This document shows positions 26,796 to 32,065 of a DNA stretch of 32,065 bases, one piece after another. The DNA lies in assembly GCF_021731785.1 (NCBI RefSeq), contig NZ_JAKFWS010000063.1, positions 1-32,065 of the forward strand, given 5' to 3'. This DNA comes from Methylocystis sp. Lineage in GTDB: Bacteria > Pseudomonadota > Alphaproteobacteria > Rhizobiales > Beijerinckiaceae. The translations under genes were made by a program, and so were the position numbers. The notes below the pieces were generated by a model, which was given only the letters and a program-made list of their open reading frames with translations, made no database searches and had not been told where the DNA came from. Positions within the stretch are counted from its first letter, which is position 1. Every line of letters starts with the position of its first letter.

Positions 26796-27110
26796 ATGCC
26801 AGAAGTAAAATGCGATTTTTGCGGTAAGCTATACTTGCCGGACCGCGCGACGCAGCGGTTTTGTTCCAAGGTTTGCAGCGACCGTTGGTGGGCGGCGGAA
26901 CGTCGTCGCGGGATAGAGGCGCTTCGCGCTCAGACTTATTTCGGTCGCGAGTATGTGGCGGCGGCGGAAGCCGGAGGCCGATACGCACAAGTCGGCGCAG
27001 AGAACTTTGGCGAGCCTTTGCCCGCCGCGAACTGGTCACATGATCCGACCGGAACCGAACCGCCGCTGGGCGTCGATATCGAAACCGTTCCAGAGGAGGC
27101 GCGGCAATGA
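26796..27110 (+). CDS. Small zinc-finger protein of the element
   Basis: The 104-residue product begins MPEVKCDFCGKLYLPDRATQ and continues with RFCSKVCSDRWW. The four cysteines in CxxC and CxxxC form a short treble-clef zinc site followed by an aromatic pair. The rest is Ala/Glu-rich and probably flexible. ATG 26796 is preferred over the in-frame ATG 26778 because GAAAGGA lies 7 bases before it. It is the first gene of the operon driven by the candidate promoter at 26741, and its stop overlaps the next start in ATGA. A regulatory or DNA-binding role is a guess. Confidence 0.75.
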   Translation: MPEVKCDFCGKLYLPDRATQRFCSKVCSDRWWAAERRRGIEALRAQTYFGREYVAAAEAGGRYAQVGAENFGEPLPAANWSHDPTGTEPPLGVDIETVPEEARQ

Positions 27111-27598
27111 ACGAACAAAACGAAAGCAAAAGGCTATTGGCGTTGTTTGTGGAGCTAGGGAAAAAATCAGGATTGGAGATGCAACAGTTAAGCGAATTTG
27201 CCCACACGATAGTCCAAAGCGAATACGACCCGCTGCCCGCGATGGAGTGGAGCATCGTGCATGACGACTGGTCACGAGAGCAAATTTTTAAGGACGATGA
27301 TTTCAGCCCCAGCATTCTTGTGAACGTGCCAAAGCCCGACGCTCAAGTGATCCTCGTCAAGGCTCTGCGAGAATACGAACAAGACGGTCGAGACATGAAT
27401 GCGGCGTTGGACCGGGGTGTATCCGCCGATTGGGCTTGGCGGATTTTGAACCAAGCCGCCAAGTGGCATCGCCTGTGGGCCGCCCGACATCCTAACCCAG
27501 AAGTCCGCGCCAAACATGCGCAGTCCCTTGCGGATTTTGAAGCGGACCTTGCGAGGGTGCAGGCAAAACTCTTGGCGAGCGGAAGGAGTTTGCATTGA
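27107..27598 (+). CDS. Unknown helical protein of the element
   Basis: The 163-residue product is mostly alpha-helical and acidic in its first half (QNESKRLLALFVELGKKSG, YDPLPAMEWSIVHDDW). The second half has WRILNQAAKWHRLWAARH and a coiled-coil-like end (SLADFEADLARVQAKLL). No membrane segment or known motif is seen and I do not recognise it. It overlaps the genes before (ATGA) and after (TGATG), so it is embedded in the tight small-gene operon. Confidence 0.75.
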   Translation: MNEQNESKRLLALFVELGKKSGLEMQQLSEFAHTIVQSEYDPLPAMEWSIVHDDWSREQIFKDDDFSPSILVNVPKPDAQVILVKALREYEQDGRDMNAALDRGVSADWAWRILNQAAKWHRLWAARHPNPEVRAKHAQSLADFEADLARVQAKLLASGRSLH

Positions 27599-27870
27599 TG
27601 GCACGATACATTCTGATTTCGGCCGTCGTCGGTCAGCCGGCCAACGGCACTTACACGAAGTGGCCGCGCGGCAGCACAATCGCAGACACTGCTGGGAATG
27701 CATTGCCGGGGGATTTGATTTGGCCGGCGCTCTGCAACGCGCCATCGCCCGTCAATATGCGTCCTTTGGACAGTGCCGGGGCCGCGCAGATGGGAATGCC
27801 GATCATGACGAAGGCGGAGCTTGCCGTTTCATCGATTGGCGGAGCATGCGGCGAGAACGCGGGGATTTAG
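27598..27870 (+). CDS. Unknown small protein of the element
   Basis: The 90-residue product starts MARYILISAVVGQPANGTYT and is rich in Pro, Gly and Ala, with short beta-like stretches (RGSTIADTAGNALPGDLIWP). No motif is known to me. ATG 27598 overlaps the previous stop by 1 base and follows GGAAGGAG, a strong ribosome binding site, which is why the TTG three bases earlier is not chosen. Confidence 0.68.
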   Translation: MARYILISAVVGQPANGTYTKWPRGSTIADTAGNALPGDLIWPALCNAPSPVNMRPLDSAGAAQMGMPIMTKAELAVSSIGGACGENAGI

Positions 27871-27895
27871 CCCGCAGGGCAGAAAGGAAATCGAC

Positions 27896-28114
27896 ATGGG
27901 TAAACAAACCAAAGTTGGAAACGGCGGAAACGGTAAGGCGGTCGCGGTTGGCGTCATCGCGGGTTCGCGAAAGGTATCGGCAATTTCGCCAGGAGCGCCG
28001 ATGGCGAAGCCGGGCGCTGTGCCGTTGGGGAACGAGGTTGCGAAGAACGTCGGGGCTGGCGGTCCGGGCAAAGGGCGCACGGTCGCGCCGTGCGGATCGC
28101 AGGGCCGGCACTAA
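27896..28114 (+). CDS. Small Gly/Ala/Lys-rich basic protein
   Basis: The 72-residue product starts MGKQTKVGNGGNGKAVAVGV and is basic, Gly-rich and low in aromatics, suggesting a disordered or nucleic-acid-binding tail. AAAGGAAA lies 6 bases before ATG 27896. No family recognised. It is 25 bp after the previous gene and 10 bp before the next in the same direction. Confidence 0.65.
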   Translation: MGKQTKVGNGGNGKAVAVGVIAGSRKVSAISPGAPMAKPGAVPLGNEVAKNVGAGGPGKGRTVAPCGSQGRH

Positions 28115-28124
28115 GGAGGCAGAG

Positions 28125-28424
28125 ATGAGTTTACGCAGAGAAGCACATAAAGCCCGGCTGATGGCGCAGGGCGTGCCGGAATGGCAGGCGGATATGGTCG
28201 CGAATGAAGCTGAACTCGGGGGGATGGGAGGTGTCATCGCGGATGCTCGCATCTTCGCGAATGTGCATGGCTCGCGGAGCGTTATTCCCGAACGCGAACC
28301 TAATGCCCGCGAGCGCGCCGAAGCGGATGCGCGAGTTAGGGCGCAGGCCGCACAGGAAGCCAAGTGGGAAGCGGCGCGGGAAGCCTCGTGCGCACGCGCG
28401 GCAGAGTGGAACCAGAGACGTTAA
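28125..28424 (+). CDS. Small charged helical protein of the element
   Basis: The 99-residue product starts MSLRREAHKARLMAQGVPEW and ends in a long Ala/Glu/Arg-rich helix (ARERAEADARVRAQAAQEAK), probably a coiled coil. AAGGAGG, an optimal ribosome binding site, precedes ATG 28125, suggesting high expression. No family recognised. A hairpin follows the stop. Confidence 0.73.
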   Translation: MSLRREAHKARLMAQGVPEWQADMVANEAELGGMGGVIADARIFANVHGSRSVIPEREPNARERAEADARVRAQAAQEAKWEAAREASCARAAEWNQRR

Positions 28425-28434
28425 TCGGCGGCTG

Positions 28435-28460
28435 AGACAGGGCCTAAGCGCGCCCTGTCT
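28435..28460 (+). terminator. Intercistronic hairpin
   Basis: AGACAGGGC (28435-28443) and GCCCTGTCT (28452-28460) form a perfect 9-bp stem around an 8-base loop, 10 bases after the stop of the preceding gene and 27 before the next ATG. Only TACAA follows, so it may be a partial terminator, an RNA-stability element or a processing site rather than a full stop. Confidence 0.42.
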
Positions 28461-28487
28461 TACAACCCTGGATTGAAGGAACGAGCT

Positions 28488-28799
28488 ATGGCACCAGAGC
28501 GCAAAGAACTAACAGATGAAGAAATTGAACGGCTGCTGGACGAGGCGGCTGGGCCGATACCGAAGCCGAGGCCCAAGCTTGTTGCCGAGGAAGGCCGAGT
28601 GGTTGCGCCGGCGGAGGTGCGGGTATCACCGGCCGATCCGAACTTTCGGTTTGCCGGGGCCGGCGGTTTCGTTCGAATCAACATGGCTGAGGCTGAGCGG
28701 CAGCGGGCTTGGGCGGAGGCTGATGCGGCCCGCGAACGGGTGCGGCGGAAGGAGATTGATCCGTTCGGCTATGGCCACTGGGGCGCGTGGGAGGATTAA
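28488..28799 (+). CDS. Small acidic protein of the element
   Basis: The 103-residue product starts MAPERKELTDEEIERLLDEA, an acidic helix. A Pro/Val-rich linker, RFAGAGGFVRINMAEAERQR and a final aromatic patch (PFGYGHWGAWED) follow. GAAGGAA precedes ATG 28488. It lies 3 bp before the helicase gene and is probably co-translated with it. No known family; an adaptor for the helicase is possible but only inferred from position. Confidence 0.73.
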   Translation: MAPERKELTDEEIERLLDEAAGPIPKPRPKLVAEEGRVVAPAEVRVSPADPNFRFAGAGGFVRINMAEAERQRAWAEADAARERVRRKEIDPFGYGHWGAWED

Positions 28800-28802
28800 G
28801 GC

Positions 28803-30581
28803 GTGGAACAGATTGCGGAACGAAATGAGAGACTAGAAGGCATTATTGAGCAGGGGTTATCGGCCCCGGCGGTCCAAGCGCGTCTTGTCGCGGGACTGAG
28901 GGAACGCGGAGACTGGGCGGGGGCGCTACAGGTCCAAACAGCGTGGGCGAAAGCGGCGAAGGGCGTTGGAGAACAAACAGGCAACGAAGGGCTTGCAGGC
29001 GGAAGTAGTTCCGCGCCGCCTGTGGAGAAGGGCGCGGTTGCGTCCGGTGAGGTGGGGGTTTCGGCTCCCACCTCAGACCTAGGGGCGCAGGGCCGGGCCT
29101 TGGCGCAGCGGATGGCTGCGGAAGCCGCGACCGTGGCAAAGCCCAAGCCCGAGCCCGAGGCAGTTCCGGCGGTGGCCACGGCAGTTCCCGCCATTGCGCC
29201 AGAGTCGAAGGTGGTAGAGGTGGCGAAAGTGGCGCGAACGCTCGACGTTGCAGCGCCCTTTGAGGTTGCGCGCTGTTTTGTGGTGGATCGTTACAGCGTG
29301 GGAGGCGTTCCAACACTGAGGCGCTGGCGCGGCGATTGGCTTCGCTGGACCGGCACGTATTACGCGGTGGTCGGAAGGGAGACGTTGGAAGCGGAGGTTT
29401 ACAGCTATCTCAATGATGTGAACGGCGGGAAATTCGATCCTTCGGAAAGAGACGTTAACCAGGTAATCCACGCCCTCAAGTCGCGCGTGTTGTTAGCGGA
29501 CGAAGTCGAAGGCGGCACTTGGCTTGACGGCGATGCGCCTTGGGGCGACGGGCCGATTATCTGTTGCAAGAATGGCGTGTTGGCGCTGAGGGGGCGGCGG
29601 CTCTGGCCGCATGATCCAAGGCTATTCAATTTGAATGCGATTGAGACCGAGTATCGGGACGACGCGCAAGCGCTGAGATGGATGCAGTTCCTCGAAGAGG
29701 TTTGGGCCGAGGACTATGTGTCGTGCGACGCGCTGCAGGAGTTCTTCGGGTTGGTGCTGACGGATGAAACCAAGTTTCAAAAGGGCTTCATCATCGTCGG
29801 CCCGGCGCGAAGCGGGAAGGGCACCATCGCGCGAGTGTTGTCCGCGTTGCTCGGCCCAAAGAACTTTTGCGGGCCGAGTCTAAATCAGCTTTCGCAACAG
29901 TTTGGCATGCAGAGCTTGATCGGGAAAAAGCTAGCGGTGGTGCCGGATGCGCGGCTTGATAATCGGGCCAATCGCAGCGTGATCACCGAGAAGCTATTGA
30001 GTATCATCGGCGAGGATGTGCAGGAGATAAATCGAAAGAACCGGGAATATTGGAGCGGCATTCTGCGGTTGCGGGTGATGATCCTCTCGAATGAGCTTCC
30101 TGATTTCAAGGACGACACGGGAGTCATTGCGACGCGGTTTGTGATCCTGCAAACGATGAATAGCTTTCTTGGACGCGAGGACCCTGAGCTTTCAGAGAAG
30201 CTGAGAGCTGAGCTTAGTGGGATACTCAACTGGGCGTTGGAAGGCTGGGCGCGACTCGCGAAGCAAGGAAAATTCATCGCGCCCGGCAATGGTGAGCTTA
30301 ACGAAGAGCTTTCGAGCAATGCTAGCGCGGTGAAGGCGTTCGCGCTGGAGTGTTGCGAGTTCGGCGACGGATTCACGGTTGCGATCGATACTGCATACAA
30401 CGCCTATCGCAATTGGTGCGAAGGAAACGGCGCGCAGAGTTGGGCCGACCGACTGCCAGTCAATCAGTTCAGCGGCAAGTTGCGGTCTGCATTTCCGGGG
30501 CGGATCACGGTGGTTCGGCCGCGCGACGGCGGAACACGGAAGCGCGTGTTCGCTGGTCTGCGGTTGCGGAGGCATTCATGA
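28803..30581 (+). CDS. Superfamily 3 helicase, D5/P4 primase-helicase type
   Basis: The 592-residue product should be the replicative helicase of the element. The first 140 residues are Ala/Pro/Glu-rich and look disordered. Then comes a D5_N-like domain (about 165-310, RWRGDWLRWTGTYYAVVG), and the SF3 ATPase with Walker A GPARSGKG (333-340), Walker B-like KKLAVVPDAR (about 378), sensor Asn430 in MILSNELPDF, and an Arg-rich TGVIATRFVIL. I see no toprim or archaeal-type primase motifs in front of the helicase, so priming may depend on the host. The start is GTG 28803 with AAGG close upstream. It is the last large gene of the operon and directly precedes the iteron array, just as Rep genes often flank their own origins. 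Confidence 0.93.
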   Translation: MEQIAERNERLEGIIEQGLSAPAVQARLVAGLRERGDWAGALQVQTAWAKAAKGVGEQTGNEGLAGGSSSAPPVEKGAVASGEVGVSAPTSDLGAQGRALAQRMAAEAATVAKPKPEPEAVPAVATAVPAIAPESKVVEVAKVARTLDVAAPFEVARCFVVDRYSVGGVPTLRRWRGDWLRWTGTYYAVVGRETLEAEVYSYLNDVNGGKFDPSERDVNQVIHALKSRVLLADEVEGGTWLDGDAPWGDGPIICCKNGVLALRGRRLWPHDPRLFNLNAIETEYRDDAQALRWMQFLEEVWAEDYVSCDALQEFFGLVLTDETKFQKGFIIVGPARSGKGTIARVLSALLGPKNFCGPSLNQLSQQFGMQSLIGKKLAVVPDARLDNRANRSVITEKLLSIIGEDVQEINRKNREYWSGILRLRVMILSNELPDFKDDTGVIATRFVILQTMNSFLGREDPELSEKLRAELSGILNWALEGWARLAKQGKFIAPGNGELNEELSSNASAVKAFALECCEFGDGFTVAIDTAYNAYRNWCEGNGAQSWADRLPVNQFSGKLRSAFPGRITVVRPRDGGTRKRVFAGLRLRRHS

Positions 30582-30587
30582 GAAGCC

Positions 30588-30801
30588 GGACCGCATTGGG
30601 GTTCGCGGTGGTCCGCATGGTGACCGCATGGTCCGCATGCAATTCTAGTGCACTCTCTACCCTATACTTAATTAAAGATGGATTTTCATGAGGACCATGC
30701 GGACCATAGGGACCAAGGCTATCAAATCGGGGGGAAAAGCCCGCTGGAGGCGGCTTAGAGCAAAGATGATGCGGACCAGTTATGCGGACCACATACGGAC
30801 C
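30588..30801. repeat. Iteron array, candidate replication origin
   Basis: A 9-bp motif ATGCGGACC is repeated in two opposed groups. Left, in inverted form: GGACCGCAT 30588-30596 (variant), GGTCCGCAT 30610-30618, GGTGACCGCAT 30619-30629 (variant) and GGTCCGCAT 30630-30638. Right, in forward form: three in tandem at 30688-30714 (ATGAGGACC, ATGCGGACC, ATAGGGACC), then 30769-30777, 30782-30790 and 30793-30801 (ATACGGACC). Between the groups (30639-30687) lies an AT-rich core with ACTTAATTAAAGAT. Repeats facing each other across an AT-rich core immediately after an SF3 helicase gene match the layout of SaPI- and P4-like satellite origins. Function is inferred. Confidence 0.65.
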
Positions 30802-30808
30802 AGAGAAA

Positions 30809-31090
30809 ATGCGATTGTTGCCTGATCTAAACGAGCCGGAAGCGCCGTTGCCAATCGACGCCGAGTCTTCGCTTGAATTCCTTCAGGCGGTCTATTCCGA
30901 CCCCGGCCAACCCATGCAACGGCGAATGCGAGCGGCAATCGCGGCGCTTCCGTTCGAACATCCGAAGCTAGCCGTGACCGCGAACATCGATGGCGGACCG
31001 GGCTTTGCGGCGCGGCTGGAAGCGGCGATATCGAAGACAGCGGAAATGCGTGGCGCGCGGGTGATTGAGGTGTCGGAGCAACGAAGATAG
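30809..31090 (+). CDS. Unknown small protein after the origin-like array
   Basis: The 93-residue product starts MRLLPDLNEPEAPLPIDAES and continues with SLEFLQAVYSDPGQPMQRRM, AAIAALPFEHPKLAVTAN and a helical C-terminus. The pattern resembles small proteins I associate with rhizobial phages and integrated elements, but I know no function. ATG 30809 is preferred over the in-frame ATG 30782, which lies within an iteron. It is the last rightward gene before a strand switch at 31090-31151. Confidence 0.73.
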   Translation: MRLLPDLNEPEAPLPIDAESSLEFLQAVYSDPGQPMQRRMRAAIAALPFEHPKLAVTANIDGGPGFAARLEAAISKTAEMRGARVIEVSEQRR

Positions 31091-31142
31091 ACTGGAATGG
31101 TCATAGGCTCGCGCGGATGCAATTCCGTTCAGTCTGCGAGCC
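31089..31142 (+). other. Possible pseudoknot-forming RNA structure at a convergent gene junction
   Basis: Two complementary pairs interlock. AGACTGGAAT (31089-31098) pairs with ATTCC (31122-31126) plus AGTCT (31131-31135), with GTTC bulged. GGCTCGC (31106-31112) in its loop pairs with GCGAGCC (31136-31142) directly after it. The order 1-2-1'-2' is that of an H-type pseudoknot. It begins on the stop codon of the preceding gene and lies 8 bp before the end of the convergent membrane gene. It may be a terminator or have another role. Confidence 0.32.
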
Positions 31143-31150
31143 CACGATCG

Positions 31151-31528
31151 TCATCTAAATATCCGAACAATGAGAAAGTGCGCGAGGAAAAGTGCAGCCG
31201 CACCAATGTCTAGCCAAAACCAAATCGCCCGACCGAGATGGATTGGAATTATGGGGTTGAACAGAATGCCGATCAGAACAAAGACAGCCGGCCAAGTTTG
31301 GTTTCTGCGCTCTGAAATGCAGCGATACGCAATCCATGCCGCAGCTATACAGACCACAATGCGAAGGAACTCGTAATACGCATAGGGGAGATGGAATAGC
31401 GAAACGAAGAGCATTCCCGTCGGGATGATCCAAAGTAGGGGCGAAGATGATTTTACGATCTTATAGCCTTCGCTTGGCGGTAAAAAATTTCGATAGGACC
31501 ATAACCATTTGGAACAGAAAGGCTGCAC
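31151..31528 (-). CDS. Small membrane protein, DUF6804-like
   Basis: The product has three to four hydrophobic segments: LLWIIPTGMLFVSLFHLPYA, LRIVVCIAAAWIAY, PAVFVLIGILFNP and IWFWLDIGAAALFLAHF. The combination FHLPYAYYEFLRIVVC with LFNPIIPIHLGRAIW resembles DUF6804, a family of unknown function. The start is uncertain: GTG 31528 would overlap the upstream gene by 68 bases (125 residues), while ATG 31414 gives 87 residues but cuts into the first membrane segment. It is convergent with the element's last gene. Confidence 0.62.
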   Translation of the reverse strand: MQPFCSKWLWSYRNFLPPSEGYKIVKSSSPLLWIIPTGMLFVSLFHLPYAYYEFLRIVVCIAAAWIAYRCISERRNQTWPAVFVLIGILFNPIIPIHLGRAIWFWLDIGAAALFLAHFLIVRIFR

Positions 31529-32051
31529 AGAGCGGGATACCCAGAGCTAGGGCCCGGGCCGCAAACGATGGATTCGAGCTAAAAAGCAACACAGCCATCA
31601 TACCCATCACACCGAGTGTCAACGCATATACTGCAATCGGCAGATAGGTCTTTCCGCCGCTACGCGCCTCACGCAGGACCATATAGCTCCATGGCCCGGT
31701 CGCTATCGCGTACGCCCAAAGCAAATATGGGAGAAGCGGCCCGCTGTCTCTATGCCCAAGTACTATTTGGAAGCTGAACCAGCTCCACGCAATCATGGCC
31801 GCATAAAGCCATGCTTCGCTCAGAAACAACGACAGAGCTCCGATGAGCTGCGCGAATGCGCCTCTTTCCATGAGCGTTATGGCCGCAGCGCCAATCAGCG
31901 TACTGGGAAGCAGGACAACACTCAGCGCCGATGGGCTTATCAGGGTTGACAGAAAGCCGAGCAGAACCAAACGCCAATCGCCGCGAAAAAGCAGCCATAT
32001 GGCAGCAACTACTCCCCCGAACGAATTGAGGAGCATGATAGGCAACGACAA
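31461..32051 (-). CDS. Polytopic membrane protein of unknown function
   Basis: The 196-residue product has about six hydrophobic segments, starting MSLPIMLLNSFGGVVAAIWL, and no soluble domain or motif that I recognise. The GC content is lower than in core genes. It overlaps the downstream DUF6804-like gene, so both are probably one unit. The frame is open nearly to the right window edge, so the true start could lie upstream of 32051. Whether it is cargo of the element or flanking chromosome cannot be decided here. Confidence 0.6.
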   Translation of the reverse strand: MSLPIMLLNSFGGVVAAIWLLFRGDWRLVLLGFLSTLISPSALSVVLLPSTLIGAAAITLMERGAFAQLIGALSLFLSEAWLYAAMIAWSWFSFQIVLGHRDSGPLLPYLLWAYAIATGPWSYMVLREARSGGKTYLPIAVYALTLGVMGMMAVLLFSSNPSFAARALALGIPLCAAFLFQMVMVLSKFFTAKRRL

Positions 32052-32065
32052 GAAATCAAGAATCA

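Larger units (their letters stand above)
24126..31090. mobile_element. Integrated satellite-like element beside tRNA-Ser (right end not visible)
   Basis: The unit runs from the tRNA-adjacent integrase to at least the gene ending at 31090. It has integrase and zinc-ribbon genes on one strand, and, divergent, an excisionase-like gene, DUF3102, a run of short tightly packed genes, an SF3 helicase and an origin-like iteron array. Base composition is less GC-rich than in the core genes to the left, and nearly all the genes are small and without core function. No portal, capsid, tail or large terminase gene is visible. That content fits a phage satellite or a small integrative plasmid-like element. 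I found no tRNA fragment duplicated further right, so the attachment repeats are undefined and the element may extend past the window. Confidence 0.72.

Noticed and set aside
24126-32065. A complete prophage
   Set aside because: No portal, capsid, tail, lysis or large terminase gene is visible in the region.
1-32065. CRISPR array
   Set aside because: No regularly spaced repeats of CRISPR size were seen; the only short tandem array is the 9-bp iteron set.

Overview
The window looks like a chromosomal segment from a high-GC alphaproteobacterium, most probably of the order Rhizobiales (Hyphomicrobiales). The reasons are the core gene order (pdxJ, lepB, rnc, era, DUF1737, recO, parC on one strand; rpoZ followed by a single bifunctional rsh; dapA followed by smpB), the GC-rich coding style, and short palindromic intergenic repeats beginning AGAGC, which resemble repeats I associate with rhizobial and methanotrophic genomes. 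The sequence alone does not fix the genus.

Positions 1-2473 hold a lower-GC accessory cassette: the tail of one gene, a helical protein of unknown function, and a P-loop ATPase of the ORC/CDC6-like kind with a helix-hairpin-helix tail. The three are joined by stop/start overlaps. The second and third genes each carry one frameshift in a run of T. Positions 2510-22426 are mostly core genes for topoisomerase IV, recombination, RNA processing, protein secretion, pyridoxal phosphate, stringent response, trans-translation, lysine/cell wall synthesis, cell wall turnover and isoprenoids. A small accessory patch (an AraC-type regulator broken by a frameshift, and a GNAT acetyltransferase) interrupts them at 9953-11448. 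Positions 22765-23804 hold three small envelope proteins, including a possible 28-residue membrane microprotein.

From a tRNA-Ser(UGA) gene at 24036-24125 to at least 31090 lies an integrated element. It has a tyrosine integrase coupled to a zinc-ribbon protein. Divergent from these are an excisionase-like HTH gene, a DUF3102 gene, a second regulated operon of small unknown genes, and a superfamily 3 (D5/P4-type) helicase. Just after the helicase gene is an array of about ten copies of a 9-bp motif in two opposed groups around an AT-rich core, laid out like a replication origin. I see no capsid, tail, portal or large terminase gene, so the element looks like a phage satellite or other small replicating integrative element rather than a complete prophage. 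Two genes for small membrane proteins follow on the opposite strand. They may be cargo or may lie outside the element; the right boundary is not visible.

Three genes in the window (100-817, 817-2473, 9953-10830) are each broken by a single-base shift in a homopolymer while everything around stays coherent. That pattern fits either recent decay of accessory genes or homopolymer errors in the assembly.
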